A stretch of DNA of 64,000 nucleotides from Bacteroidales bacterium (GCA_017554325.1 JAFZIP010000008.1:1-64000), one strand, 5' to 3'; counted from the first letter of the stretch, positions 35,591 through 45,007 are shown. A program made the numbers and translations. The notes: generated from the letters alone by a model not told the origin.

Positions 35591-36931
35591 ATGTTTGAAA
35601 GTTTAACCGACAGATTAGACAGGGCGTTTAAGATTATCAAGGGTCAGGGTTACATCACTGAAATCAATGTGGCCGAGACGATGAAGGAGGTGCGCAAGGC
35701 ACTGCTTGACGCCGATGTCAGCTATAAGATTGCCAAGGATTTCACTGACGATGTGAAGAAGAAAGCGCTGGGTATGAATGTGCTCAAGGCCGTGTCGCCC
35801 AGCCAGTTGATGGTGAAAATCACCTACGATGAACTCATCGATCTGATGGGGCGTGAGGCGGTCGATATCAACCTCAAGGCCAATCCGGCCATCATCCTGA
35901 TGTCGGGTCTGCAAGGTTCCGGTAAGACCACCCACGCGGCCAAACTGGCCAACTTGCTAAAAAACAAGCGCAACAAGAAACCGTTGCTCGTGGCTGGCGA
36001 CGTCTATCGTCCCGCCGCTATCGACCAGCTCAAGGTCCTCGGCGAGCAGATCGGCGTGCCCGTCTATACCGAACCCGACAACAAGAAGCCCGTTGAAATT
36101 GCCAAGAACGGTGTCAAACACGCCAAAGAGTACGGCTACGATGTGGTTTTGATTGATACCGCCGGCCGTTTGGCTGTGGATGAGGAGATGATGACCGAAA
36201 TCGGCAACATCAAGGACGCCGTGAACCCGCACGAAATTCTCTTTGTGGTGGACGCCATGACCGGTCAGGATGCCGTGAACACCGCCAAAGCCTTCAACGA
36301 CAAGTTGAACTTCGACGGCGTGATCCTCACCAAGATGGATGGCGATACCCGTGGCGGTGCCGCGCTTACCATCAAGGCGGTGGTCAACAAGCCCATCAAG
36401 TTCATCGGTACGGGCGAGAAGATGGAAGCCCTCGATGTGTTCCATCCCGACCGTCTGGCAGAGCGTATCCTCGGCATGGGCGATATCCGCTCCTTTGTGG
36501 AGAAGGCTCAAGACCAGTTCGACGAAGAGGAAGCTGCCAAGCTGCAGAAGAAACTGGCCAAGAACCAGTTCGACTTTAATGACTTCATGGCTCAGATTCA
36601 GCAAATCAAGAAGATGGGCAATGTGAAGGATTTGATGTCGATGATTCCCGGAATGGGCAAGGTGATCCGCGACATGGACATTGACGACAATGCCTTCAAG
36701 AGTGTGGAGGTGATCATCCAATCCATGACCCCGCAGGAGCGCGCCAACCCTGACATTATCAATGGCTCGCGCCGCAGACGCATCGCCAGCGGCAGTGGCC
36801 GTGACATCCAGGATGTGAACCGCCTGATGAAGCAGTTCGAGGACACTCGCAAGATGATGAAGATGGTGAACAGCGGCAAGGCCAAGAACCTCATGCGTGC
36901 CATGAACGCACCGGGCCGCAGACCGTTGTAA
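35591..36931 (+). CDS. ffh: Signal recognition particle protein Ffh
   Basis: 446 residues. N domain (1-95), G domain with GLQGSGKTT (106-114), DTAGRL, TKMDGDTRGG, and a methionine-rich M domain (about 300-430) with the SRP RNA-binding helix (SGSGRDIQDVNRLMKQFE). It binds signal sequences at the ribosome and delivers them to FtsY. It has its own promoter. Confidence 0.97.
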   Translation: MFESLTDRLDRAFKIIKGQGYITEINVAETMKEVRKALLDADVSYKIAKDFTDDVKKKALGMNVLKAVSPSQLMVKITYDELIDLMGREAVDINLKANPAIILMSGLQGSGKTTHAAKLANLLKNKRNKKPLLVAGDVYRPAAIDQLKVLGEQIGVPVYTEPDNKKPVEIAKNGVKHAKEYGYDVVLIDTAGRLAVDEEMMTEIGNIKDAVNPHEILFVVDAMTGQDAVNTAKAFNDKLNFDGVILTKMDGDTRGGAALTIKAVVNKPIKFIGTGEKMEALDVFHPDRLAERILGMGDIRSFVEKAQDQFDEEEAAKLQKKLAKNQFDFNDFMAQIQQIKKMGNVKDLMSMIPGMGKVIRDMDIDDNAFKSVEVIIQSMTPQERANPDIINGSRRRRIASGSGRDIQDVNRLMKQFEDTRKMMKMVNSGKAKNLMRAMNAPGRRPL

Positions 36932-37066
36932 TAGATGATAGTTGAGAGATTAGAGATGAGAGACAATAGTTAAGAAACAAAGGAACTAAGAAACTAAGTG
37001 AATAATTTCATCAATATTTCTATCCTTAATGTCTTAACTTCTTAATTTCTTAGTTTAAAACAATTT
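36932..37066. repeat. gagagattag / cttaattt tandem repeats
   Basis: Purine-rich gttgagagattagagatgag at 36941-36960, aagaaactaag units, then ttcttaa-type 8-mers to 37053. It fills the gap between ffh and folD. Confidence 0.75.
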
Positions 37067-37069
37067 TTT

Positions 37070-37942
37070 ATGGCAACAATCATAGATGGTAAGGCAATTG
37101 CCTCCGAAATCAAAACCGAAATCGCCACCGAAGTGAAGTCCTTATTGGACCATGGCAAGCCTGCCCCGCACTTGGCTGTAATCATTGCCGGCGAGGATGG
37201 TGCCGCGCTGAGCTATGTGAACAGCATCGAGAAACAGTGCAAGGGCGTGGGCTATATCTGCTCCGCATACAAGTTTCCGGCCAACGTGCCCGAAAAGGAC
37301 ATTTTGGCCACTATCGACTTCCTGAACAGCGACGACGAGGTGGACGGCTACATCATCCAGATGCCGCTGCCCAAGCAGGTCTCCATTGACAAAGTAGTCG
37401 CTCATGTGGACCCGCGCAAGGATATGGACTGCTTCCATCCCGTCAACATGGGTAACCTGCTGTTGGGCAAAGACTGCTACGCGCCAGCCACACCGCATGG
37501 TGTGATGGAGTTGATCCGTCGCAGCAACATTGAGACTGCTGGCAAGGAGTGCGTGATTCTGGGTCGCAGCAATATTGTGGGCAAACCGCTCTCCATGATG
37601 CTGTTGCACAAGGATGCCAATGCCACTGTCACCGTGTGCCACAGCCGCACCAAGAATTTGAAGCGGGTGTGCCAGCGTGCCGACATCCTGATTGTGGCCA
37701 TCGGCCAGCCGGAGATGATTACCGCCGACTATGTGAAAGAGAAGGCTACCGTCATCGATGTGGGCATCCATAGAATCCCGGATCCGGCGCAGCCCAGTGG
37801 CTACCGTATGTGCGGCGACGTGAAATTCGACGAGGTGAGCAAGAAATGCGAGGCCATCACGCCCGTGCCCGGCGGTGTAGGTGCCATGACCATGGCCTGC
37901 CTGTTGCAAAACACGATGAAAGCCTATCACAGTAAACAGTAG
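37070..37942 (+). CDS. folD: Methylenetetrahydrofolate dehydrogenase / cyclohydrolase
   Basis: 290 residues. SYVNSIEKQCKGVG with the catalytic Tyr49 and Lys55, IQMPLPKQV, DVDGFHP variant DMDCFHPVNMG, GRSNIVGKPLSMML for NADP binding and TPVPGGVGAMTMACL at the end. It interconverts 5,10-methylene- and 10-formyl-tetrahydrofolate. It follows ffh after a repeat tract. Confidence 0.97.
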   Translation: MATIIDGKAIASEIKTEIATEVKSLLDHGKPAPHLAVIIAGEDGAALSYVNSIEKQCKGVGYICSAYKFPANVPEKDILATIDFLNSDDEVDGYIIQMPLPKQVSIDKVVAHVDPRKDMDCFHPVNMGNLLLGKDCYAPATPHGVMELIRRSNIETAGKECVILGRSNIVGKPLSMMLLHKDANATVTVCHSRTKNLKRVCQRADILIVAIGQPEMITADYVKEKATVIDVGIHRIPDPAQPSGYRMCGDVKFDEVSKKCEAITPVPGGVGAMTMACLLQNTMKAYHSKQ

Positions 37943-37969
37943 TCAGTAATCAGGGAACAGGGATCAGTA

Positions 37970-37991
37970 GAGACGCAATGCATTGCGTCTC
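37970..37991. repeat. 22-bp perfect palindrome (REP-like)
   Basis: Arms gagacgcaatg (37970-37980) and cattgcgtctc (37981-37991) with no spacer. Palindromes of this form are known as dispersed elements in several bacterial genomes. It lies between folD and pepE; the pepE frame can be extended back through it but the real start is at 38031. Confidence 0.8.
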
Positions 37992-38030
37992 CGCATGCCA
38001 ACAATGATATCAACGAAAAAAACAACCGAT

Positions 38031-38777
38031 ATGAAATTATTATTAATCAGCAACTCAACGAATTACAAAGAGCCCTATCTGGGTTGGTGTACCCCTCTCA
38101 TTGAGGAATTCATCCAGAAATCCGCTTCCGAAATCGTGTTCGTGCCATACGCAGGCGTGGACGTGGGCGGCGAGGTCTATCCCAAGAGCTACGATTCCTA
38201 TACGGCGCGCGTGCAGAAGGTGTTCGACCAGTTCAAAAAGAAAATCGTGTCCGTACACACCGCCAAAGATCCGGTGGCCCTCATCAACAAGGCTAAGATG
38301 ATCATGGTGGGCGGTGGCAACACGTTCCATTTGGTTATGGAGCTGCACCGCAACAAGCTCATCGAACCCATCCGTCGCAAGGTGATGGAAGGCACGCCGT
38401 ACATTGGCTGGAGCGCCGGTTCCAACGTGGCTTGTCCTACGCTGTGCACCACCAACGACATGCCCATCGTGATGCCCGAGAGCTTCAAGTGCTTGGATTT
38501 GGTTCCGTTCCAGATCAACCCTCATTACATTGACCCGTATCCGCAAGACATCAACGATGCTATCCGTCATGGTGGCGAGACGCGCCAGGTGCGTATCAAC
38601 GAGTATTTAGCCGTGAATCAGAACATGGCAGTGGCCGGTTTGCGCGAGGGCACGGCATTGTGGGTGGATCACGAGCGCATCACGCTTCGCGGCACGCGCA
38701 ACATGATTGTGCTCCGCTACGGCAAGAAGCCGGTGGAGAAGAAGCCCGGTGACGTGTTTGAGTTCGATCTGAAGTAA
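38031..38777 (+). CDS. pepE: Dipeptidase E (aspartyl dipeptidase)
   Basis: 248 residues from ATG 38031. Family S51: GWSAGSN with nucleophile S128, D143 and H165, the same spacing as S120/D135/H157 of Salmonella PepE. GGGNTFHL is the oxyanion region. It cleaves dipeptides with N-terminal Asp in the cytoplasm. Confidence 0.93.
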   Translation: MKLLLISNSTNYKEPYLGWCTPLIEEFIQKSASEIVFVPYAGVDVGGEVYPKSYDSYTARVQKVFDQFKKKIVSVHTAKDPVALINKAKMIMVGGGNTFHLVMELHRNKLIEPIRRKVMEGTPYIGWSAGSNVACPTLCTTNDMPIVMPESFKCLDLVPFQINPHYIDPYPQDINDAIRHGGETRQVRINEYLAVNQNMAVAGLREGTALWVDHERITLRGTRNMIVLRYGKKPVEKKPGDVFEFDLK

Positions 38778-38851
38778 TATCCTCAGACGTTATTTGTCAT
38801 ATAGGAGAATTCGGAAAGTTGTTCGGAGACTCCAACGATATTGTCTCCTTG

Positions 38852-39805
38852 TCAAGGGAGATATTCAAGAACCATTGTCGTGTTATTGTAATTGGTGTCG
38901 GGATAGTTCTCGGTATATGCCTTGATATTCTGTGAAATCATTGTTGGATAGTTGTCTGTTGTGGAGTAGGTTATTTGGTAGTCCATGGTGTAGGTTGGAT
39001 ACTCAGCGTTAAAATTATTATATGTTATAGACATGTGTTGAGGCATGTATTTGGTGTATTTGTTGTCGATTGATCTTTGGGGATCGATGTAATGGACATT
39101 ACAACTGTTGTAAAAGGGATTAACTATATCCGTATAGGAAAGTATTTTGCCAAAAGTGGTGTCATTGGAACCCCAAGTGTACTTGAATGCGTCAAGCTTG
39201 CCATCTTTGTATTCAAAAGAGGCAGAATAAACAAATAGGGGAGATCCCGATTTGGAAACGTGTTTTACAGATTTGATGAAAGATAACTCCGGACATAATA
39301 TTTGAAGGACAGTCTGAGTGGCCTCCTCGTCTTTTTCACTGGAGTTGTTATAATAAACCTCAAAGTGCTCCTCTTCATATCCGGAAATCAAACCATCCGA
39401 ATTATAATGCAGGTCAATATGAACTGCTTTTTCAGGAGATTCCCAATACCACTTGCTCTTATACCCGTCAATGGAGATAATCTGCCTATTGTGTTTGTCG
39501 TATTGGAAATAATAGAGCATGTTTGTACCGTCCCATGTGGAGTCTTGAATAGATGTCAGTCGTTTTTTGTCGTATGTAAAACGCATGACCTCCCTACTTG
39601 AATCGAAATGAATTTCTTTCAGCAGATCCTTGTCCCACACCCATGTCTGATTAAGCATCAGGGAACCGTCTTGAAAAGGTTTGTAGTATATTTTGGAGAT
39701 TTTCTTGTTCGGATTATAAATAGGTTCCCGTTGGCAAGAAGAAAGAAACAGGAAGCAGGCCAACAAGGAGAAAAGAATAGGGCGGGGGAGTGTTCGTGTG
39801 ACCAT
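38852..39805 (-). CDS. Lipoprotein with beta-strand repeats
   Basis: 317 residues from the ATG at 39805: MVTRTLPRPILFSLLACFLF followed by lipobox LSSC. Much longer in-frame extensions exist (to 40021) but they run through promoter repeats and a palindromic element. The mature protein has strand-turn patterns such as RFTYDKKRLTSI and YFQYDKHNRQIISID, similar to RHS/YD-type or DUF4595-like beta proteins. Its function is unknown. Confidence 0.72.
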   Translation of the reverse strand: MVTRTLPRPILFSLLACFLFLSSCQREPIYNPNKKISKIYYKPFQDGSLMLNQTWVWDKDLLKEIHFDSSREVMRFTYDKKRLTSIQDSTWDGTNMLYYFQYDKHNRQIISIDGYKSKWYWESPEKAVHIDLHYNSDGLISGYEEEHFEVYYNNSSEKDEEATQTVLQILCPELSFIKSVKHVSKSGSPLFVYSASFEYKDGKLDAFKYTWGSNDTTFGKILSYTDIVNPFYNSCNVHYIDPQRSIDNKYTKYMPQHMSITYNNFNAEYPTYTMDYQITYSTTDNYPTMISQNIKAYTENYPDTNYNNTTMVLEYLP

Positions 39806-39846
39806 AAGGCAAGTTGTGTTTGTAAATGAATACTTGAACATGAATG

Positions 39847-39877
39847 CAAAGATATTTTTTTTATGAATGCAAAGATA
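39847..39877 (-). promoter_or_regulatory. Duplicated -7 promoter element
   Basis: The 21-base unit starting atgaatgcaaagatattttt occurs at 39840 and again at 39863. Each copy carries TAtcTTTG on the minus strand (39854-39847 and 39877-39870), giving two promoter cores 23 bp apart upstream of the lipoprotein gene. Confidence 0.6.
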
Positions 39878-39944
39878 TTTTTTGGTAATGATATAGAAGT
39901 TGACCCGGCCATGCAGTAGTTTCCGCTCAACGCTAATGCGTCTC

Positions 39945-40097
39945 GCGGAATGGTGTGCCGCAAACGGGTAAAAATGAGGAAAGATGGGCGGTTTCATATG
40001 TGTTCCAACTACGGCAGGCATTCCCGCCGCCCATCTTTCCTTATGTGTACTATCGGCGTACCCACCATTCCGCCGTGAACAAAGTGAATGGCGGAAT
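39945..40097. repeat. Nested long inverted repeat
   Basis: Outer arms gcggaatggtg (39945-39955) and caccattccgc (40063-40073); inner 15-bp arms aggaaagatgggcgg (39977-39991) and ccgcccatctttcct (40027-40041). A further hairpin attccgcc (40067-40074) / ggcggaat (40090-40097) shares the right outer arm, so two alternative folds are possible. The ggcggaatggtgggt motif recurs at 44729-44743. Confidence 0.7.
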
Positions 40098-40220
40098 CCA
40101 AATCAATAGACCATCATGTTGGGTCATCTTCTAAATTATTGCCTATTTTTTTTGGTACACTTTTTGCAATATTTTCAATGCTTATGCGTTAGTTTAACGC
40201 AAAAAATAATAGGAGGAACT

Positions 40221-41630
40221 ATGAAAAAGATGTTATGCAAATGTTCAGGTTTGTTGGCGGTTTTCATCCTGTTTTGTTCGGTCGCTTTAGCACAATCTGA
40301 GAAGTCCTGCAAGGCCACTGCCCCGGCGGAAGTGGCGGTGGACCAGCAGTTCAAATATACGGTGACGACTGAAAAAAAAGGAGATGTCATCTCTTCCGAC
40401 TTTGGAAAGTTCGAGATGGTGAGCGGCCCGAGTGTAGGCTCCAGCACCTCTATCTCGATGGCCAACGGCAAGGTGGACCAGAAGACAACGTACACTTATA
40501 CTTATTATTTAATAGGACACAAGGAGGGCGAGTTCACCATTCCGGGAATAACCATATCCATTGATGGCCGTGTGGTCAAGAGCAACTACGTGGTGGTGAA
40601 GGTGGTGAAGGCGCCCAAGGTAGCCCAACAGGAGGAACCTGCTCCGAATGACAGTTGGTTCAACTGGGATTTCCAGGTGCCGGAGTGGCCGTTTGGCTCG
40701 AACACGCAGCCGCAGCAGAAACAGGACAAGGTGCAGGTTGACGACAAGATAGGGAAGGACGACATCTTCGTGAAGGCGACCACCTCGCAGTTGGAGGCTT
40801 ACCAAGGCGAGGCGGTGGTGCTGACGCACAAGCTGTATGTGAAGCAGGAATTCAAACGCTATGCCATTGAGCGTGCTAACTTTGCTGCGACCAATGACAT
40901 GTGGCTCGAACCATTGGATCTCGCCAATAGGGTAGAGGAGAGCACAGAAACTGTGAATGGCAAAACCTACAGTGTGTTTGTCATCAAGCAGACGGCGGTG
41001 TATCCCACCAAGACAGGCAAGCTTACGATTCCGAAGCTCACGTTGGTGTTGCGCATCAGTGTGCCCGCCACGGTGAAAGACCCGTTCTGGGGCAGCATCA
41101 GAACCACGCGCCGCAAGGATGTGACGGTGACCTCCAACGAGCTGACCTTGAAAGTGAAGGCGTTGCCAGGCGTGCGTTCTAACGACAAGACTGAAGTGGT
41201 GGGCAATTTCACCATTAGCTCCAACATGAACAAGACAGAGACGTACGTCAACGAGCCTGTCACGTTGGTGGTCACGGTGTCGGGTACGGGCAACTTGCAC
41301 CATATCACCGCTGAGGACCTGGGCATAACCTTCCCTGCCGACTGCGACGTGACCTATCCGCGCATCACGGGGCGCATTTCCGCCAAGAATGACATTGTGA
41401 CCGGCTCCAAAACATTCCGGTACACCATCATCCCGAGGACTGAGGGCACATTCTTGATTCCGGGGGCTGCCTATAACTATTATAATTATGACATGGGAGG
41501 ATACAAGACTATCTCCTCTCCGGATTATCAGTTGGAGGTTCATCCCGCCCGCACGAACGCCCCGTCCGACCGTCAGGATTCTGACAAAGAGTCGAAGCCG
41601 AAAAGCAACGTGAAAACATACAAGATATAG
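40221..41630 (+). CDS. batD: BatD-family protein
   Basis: 469 residues from ATG 40221, which follows an unusually clear Shine-Dalgarno sequence (aggagg at 40211-40216). Signal peptide MKKMLCKCSGLLAVFILFCS up to about residue 25. The mature protein begins CKATAPAEVAVDQQFKYTVT and contains the Ig-like repeats of BatD (SGTGNLHHITAEDLG, DVTYPRITGRIS, FRYTIIPRTEGTFLIPG). It lacks the C-terminal transmembrane helix of many BatD proteins. BatD belongs to the Bat aerotolerance set, but no batA/B/C/E genes are nearby. Confidence 0.85.
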   Translation: MKKMLCKCSGLLAVFILFCSVALAQSEKSCKATAPAEVAVDQQFKYTVTTEKKGDVISSDFGKFEMVSGPSVGSSTSISMANGKVDQKTTYTYTYYLIGHKEGEFTIPGITISIDGRVVKSNYVVVKVVKAPKVAQQEEPAPNDSWFNWDFQVPEWPFGSNTQPQQKQDKVQVDDKIGKDDIFVKATTSQLEAYQGEAVVLTHKLYVKQEFKRYAIERANFAATNDMWLEPLDLANRVEESTETVNGKTYSVFVIKQTAVYPTKTGKLTIPKLTLVLRISVPATVKDPFWGSIRTTRRKDVTVTSNELTLKVKALPGVRSNDKTEVVGNFTISSNMNKTETYVNEPVTLVVTVSGTGNLHHITAEDLGITFPADCDVTYPRITGRISAKNDIVTGSKTFRYTIIPRTEGTFLIPGAAYNYYNYDMGGYKTISSPDYQLEVHPARTNAPSDRQDSDKESKPKSNVKTYKI

Positions 41631-41656
41631 TTTTCAAAAAAAATATTCATTTACAG

Positions 41657-41686
41657 TTTGTTGATATCAAAAAAAGTGTATTTTTG
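41657..41686 (+). promoter_or_regulatory. Ribosomal operon promoter
   Basis: -33 TTTG at 41657-41660 and -7 TAttTTTG at 41679-41686, 18 bases apart. A 10-bp palindrome ttgatatcaa (41661-41670) lies just after the -33 box. The spacer is identical over 18 bases to that of the hipBA promoter. The leader to rplM is about 105 bases and may hold a regulatory structure. Confidence 0.75.
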
Positions 41687-41798
41687 CCGACCTTAAAAAA
41701 CCGATTATTGTCCTGAATGTTAGTAAAGGAAAATTAATTAGAAATCAGAGGGTTGTGGGTGAAGACATCCCTCAAAAACACAAACAACAAACTGAAAA

Positions 41799-42254
41799 AT
41801 GGATGCAGTAAGTTACAAAACAATTTCGGCGAACAAAGAAATCGTCAAGAAAGAGTGGGTCTTAATTGATGCACAAGAAATGGTGGTCGGTCGTCTGGCT
41901 ACCGCTGTGGCCCGCATTTTGAAGGGAAAGAACAAACCGTATTACACCCCCAGCTTCGATTGTGGTGACAATGTGATCATCATCAATGCTGAGAAGGTGA
42001 GATTCACGGGCAACAAATGGGAAGACAAAGAGTATGTCCACCACACCACTTATCCTGGTGGTCAGCGTTTTGCTACTCCGAAGGAGTTCATGCGCAAGTA
42101 TCCGGAGCGCATTCTCGAACATGCCATCAAAGGTATGCTTCCGAAGAACAGACTCGGTGCCCAGCTGTACCGCAATCTCCACATCTATTGTGGCCCGAAC
42201 CATCCGCATGAAGCACAGCAACCCAAGTTAATCAACGTTAAAGACCTCAAATAA
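41799..42254 (+). CDS. rplM: 50S ribosomal protein L13
   Basis: 151 residues, standard length. WVLIDAQEMVVGRLATAVAR and the C-terminal GMLPKNRLGAQLYRNLHIY are the family signatures. It is the first gene of the L13-S9-S2-EF-Ts operon. Confidence 0.98.
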   Translation: MDAVSYKTISANKEIVKKEWVLIDAQEMVVGRLATAVARILKGKNKPYYTPSFDCGDNVIIINAEKVRFTGNKWEDKEYVHHTTYPGGQRFATPKEFMRKYPERILEHAIKGMLPKNRLGAQLYRNLHIYCGPNHPHEAQQPKLINVKDLK

Positions 42255-42259
42255 GCAAC

Positions 42260-42646
42260 ATGGAAGTAATCAATACATTAGGTAGAAGAAAAACCGCAGT
42301 TGCCCGCTTGTACATGAAGAGCGGCAGCGGTCAAATCATGGTCAATAACCGTGATTATAAAGAATATTTTTGCGTTCCCACCCTGCAATACAAGGTGGAG
42401 CAACCTCTTCAACTGGCAGAGGTGATGGGCCAATACGACATCAAGGCCAATTTGGACGGCGGTGGTGTCACCGGTCAGGCCGAGGCTTTGCGCATGGCTA
42501 TCGCCAAGGCTCTCGTCGAGATCAACCCTGAACTCCGCCGCGCCATGAAGGTGCAAGGCTTCCTCCGCCGCGACCCGCGTATGGTCGAGCGTAAGAAACC
42601 TGGTCAACCCAAGGCCCGTAAGAGATTCCAGTTCAGCAAACGTTAG
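42260..42646 (+). CDS. rpsI: 30S ribosomal protein S9
   Basis: 128 residues. NTLGRRKTAVARLYMKSGSG at the N-terminus and the basic tail KARKRFQFSKR, which reaches the P-site tRNA, are typical. It starts 5 bases after rplM. Confidence 0.98.
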   Translation: MEVINTLGRRKTAVARLYMKSGSGQIMVNNRDYKEYFCVPTLQYKVEQPLQLAEVMGQYDIKANLDGGGVTGQAEALRMAIAKALVEINPELRRAMKVQGFLRRDPRMVERKKPGQPKARKRFQFSKR

Positions 42647-42753
42647 TATTTACATATATCTGACGAAAAACTGTTTAGTATCGAAACTGTGGAGATTTCT
42701 CACGAACTACTCCATGGTTGTTTTAAAGAATGTAAACAATTAAAAAATTAAAA

Positions 42754-43563
42754 ATGTCAAGATTACAATTTGAAGAATTATTAGACGCAGGTTGTCATTT
42801 CGGACACCTCAAGAGAAAATGGAATCCCGCCATGGCTCCTTACATTTTCATGGAGAAGAACGGTATTCACATCATCGATCTCTACAAAACGATGGACAAA
42901 GTGGATGAGGCTGCCAATGCAGCTAAGCAAATCGCCAAGTCCGGCCGCAAGATCCTCTTCGTGGCTACCAAGAAACAGGCCAAGGAAACCGTTTCCGCTA
43001 TGGTTAAGGAAATCGGTATGCCGTACGTCACTGAGCGTTGGCCCGGCGGTATGCTGACCAATTTCTTCACCATCCGCAAGGCTGTCAAGAAGATGAGCGA
43101 CATTGACCGTCTGATCGAAAGCGACCAGTTCAACAACATCTCCAAACGTGAGAGACTGCAAATCCAGCGTGAGCGCGCCAAATTGGAAAAGAACCTCGGT
43201 TCCATTTCCGACTTGTCCCGTCTTCCTGCCGCCGTCTTCATCGTGGACGTGATGAAAGAGCACATCGCTTTGGCTGAGGCCCGCAAGCTCGCCATCCCTA
43301 CCTTCGCTATCGTCGATACCAACTCCAATCCTAATGATGTGGATTACCCGATTCCGGCAAACGACGACGCATCCAAGTCTATTGCCGTCATCCTGAAAGC
43401 CATCTGCGAAGCTATCAAGGAAGGTCTTGATGAGCGCGCCATGAACAAAGAGGCTCAGGCTGAAGAGGAAGCCGAAGTCATGAACGAGGCTGCCGCTGAG
43501 GAGAATGCCGAGAATGGCGAAGGCAGACGCAGAAGAACCAGACGTCCTGCTGAAAATAATTAA
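42754..43563 (+). CDS. rpsB: 30S ribosomal protein S2
   Basis: 269 residues. Signatures LLDAGCHFGHLKRKWNPAM and RWPGGMLTNFFTIRKAVKK, and the IVDTNSNP motif. The C-terminus is an acidic extension of about 40 residues (AQAEEEAEVMNEAAAEENAE) ending with a basic RRRRTRRP tail, longer than in E. coli. A gap of 107 bases separates it from rpsI; I see no TAnnTTTG there. Confidence 0.98.
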   Translation: MSRLQFEELLDAGCHFGHLKRKWNPAMAPYIFMEKNGIHIIDLYKTMDKVDEAANAAKQIAKSGRKILFVATKKQAKETVSAMVKEIGMPYVTERWPGGMLTNFFTIRKAVKKMSDIDRLIESDQFNNISKRERLQIQRERAKLEKNLGSISDLSRLPAAVFIVDVMKEHIALAEARKLAIPTFAIVDTNSNPNDVDYPIPANDDASKSIAVILKAICEAIKEGLDERAMNKEAQAEEEAEVMNEAAAEENAENGEGRRRRTRRPAENN

Positions 43564-43588
43564 TATTAACCTTTAAGAACTTAAGAAT

Positions 43589-44593
43589 ATGGCAATTACT
43601 GCTGCAGATGTAAATAAACTGAGACAACAGACCGGTATCGGTATGATGGATTGCAAGAAGGCTTTGGTTGAAGCTGACGGCGATTTCGAGAAAGCTATCG
43701 ATATCCTCCGCAAGAAAGGTCAGAAAGTGGCTGCTAAACGCGCCGACCGTGAATCCAACGAAGGCCGTCTTATCGCTAAGACGAACGCTGACAGCACCAA
43801 GGGCTTCATGCTCTTAGTGGCTTGCGAAACCGACTTCGTCGCCAAGGGCGAGGAATTCGTGACTTTCGTGGACACGCTGCTCGAGAAGGCTATGGCCGCC
43901 AATATCAATACCCGTGACGAGCTCCTCGCCATGAGCATTGACGGCATGACCGTGACCGAGAAACTGACCGAGCTGACTGGCAAGACTGGTGAGAAGATTG
44001 AACTTCCTCACTACGATGTTCTGGAAGCCGCTTACGTTGAGGCTTACAACCACATGGGCAACCACAAGGCTACCCTCGTTGGTTTCAACAAGAACGACGA
44101 CAATGCCAAGGCTACCGCTCACAATGTGGCACTGCACATCACGGCTATGAACCCGCTTGCACTTGATGAGACTGTCATCCCGCAAGAGGTTAAGGACCGC
44201 GAGCTCGCTGTGGCTGTTGAGAAGACCCGCCTCGAGCTGATCAGCAAGGCTGTCGATGCCGCTCTGAACAAGGCTGGTATCAACCCTGCACATGTTGACA
44301 GTGATGATCACATCAACTCCAACATGGCCAAGGGTTGGATCACCGAGGAGCAGGCTAACCTCGCCCGCAAGATCAAAGAAGAGGAAGCAGCTAACAAAGC
44401 CGCTAACCTGAATGAGGCTCAGATCCAGCAAATCGCCCAAGGACGTTTGGTGAAGTTCTTCAAAGAAAGCACTTTGATGTACCAAATCCTCGTCATGGGT
44501 GGCGACGGCAAACAGAATGTCCGCGATTACATCCACGCTAACGACAAAGAGCTTGAATGTACCGCTTTCATTCGCCGTCAGATTGGCGAGTAA
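43589..44593 (+). CDS. tsf: Translation elongation factor Ts
   Basis: 334 residues. LRQQTGIGMMDCKKALVEADGD is the UBA-like N-terminus, then the TDFVAKGEEF core motif. It recycles EF-Tu. It is the last gene of the operon and is followed by a terminator. Confidence 0.98.
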   Translation: MAITAADVNKLRQQTGIGMMDCKKALVEADGDFEKAIDILRKKGQKVAAKRADRESNEGRLIAKTNADSTKGFMLLVACETDFVAKGEEFVTFVDTLLEKAMAANINTRDELLAMSIDGMTVTEKLTELTGKTGEKIELPHYDVLEAAYVEAYNHMGNHKATLVGFNKNDDNAKATAHNVALHITAMNPLALDETVIPQEVKDRELAVAVEKTRLELISKAVDAALNKAGINPAHVDSDDHINSNMAKGWITEEQANLARKIKEEEAANKAANLNEAQIQQIAQGRLVKFFKESTLMYQILVMGGDGKQNVRDYIHANDKELECTAFIRRQIGE

Positions 44594-44619
44594 TCCTCAC
44601 CGATTTCGGTTCCGTTACA

Positions 44620-44651
44620 GAGCAGACTCTCTATGAGGGTCTGCTTTTTTT
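44620..44651 (+). terminator. Rho-independent terminator after tsf
   Basis: Arms agcagac (44621-44627) and gtctgct (44639-44645) followed by a run of seven or more T. Confidence 0.88.
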
Positions 44652-44670
44652 GTGGATTGTCGGTTAACCT

Positions 44671-44743
44671 TGGAGGTTCCGCCGCTTGTAAACTTCGGGG
44701 TTGACGTTGAAGGTTCCGCCGCCAAAGGCGGCGGAATGGTGGG
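44671..44743. repeat. REP-like element with 10-bp inverted repeat
   Basis: Direct repeats of aggttccgccgc (near 44673 and 44711) and a perfect hairpin ttccgccgcc-aaa-ggcggcggaa (44714-44736). The following aatggtgggt matches the right arm of the element at 40059-40074 in reverse complement. Apart from this, the tsf terminator and the next promoter, I see nothing in the 414-bp gap. Confidence 0.7.
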
Positions 44744-44925
44744 TGCGTGATCTAGGCCTGCCGGGCTTGGTAAATGATAATGCCGAGTTTGTTCGGTATT
44801 TTGCGAAATCAGAAATCAGAATTAACAAATAATTGTAAAATTTTTACCTTGATGATTTTTTAATATCCTCATTATCAATGATAAAATTATTTTACGGAAA
44901 GTGTTGAACAAGATTTTTTTTATCG

Positions 44926-44933
44926 TATATTTG
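44926..44933 (+). promoter_or_regulatory. Promoter -7 element TAtaTTTG
   Basis: A -33-like gttg lies at 44903-44906, 19 bases upstream. The ATG at 45008 is 74 bases downstream. Confidence 0.55.
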
Positions 44934-45007
44934 CGAGCTCAACATGATATTCATAACATCACACACATCACTAAATCTCTAAACACTAAACTTTTAACTT
45001 CAAAACT

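Noticed and set aside
40185..40201. Stem tgcgtta-gtt-taacgca before batD as a terminator or riboswitch
   Set aside because: The stem is short, no T-run follows in the needed direction, and no riboswitch core is recognisable.
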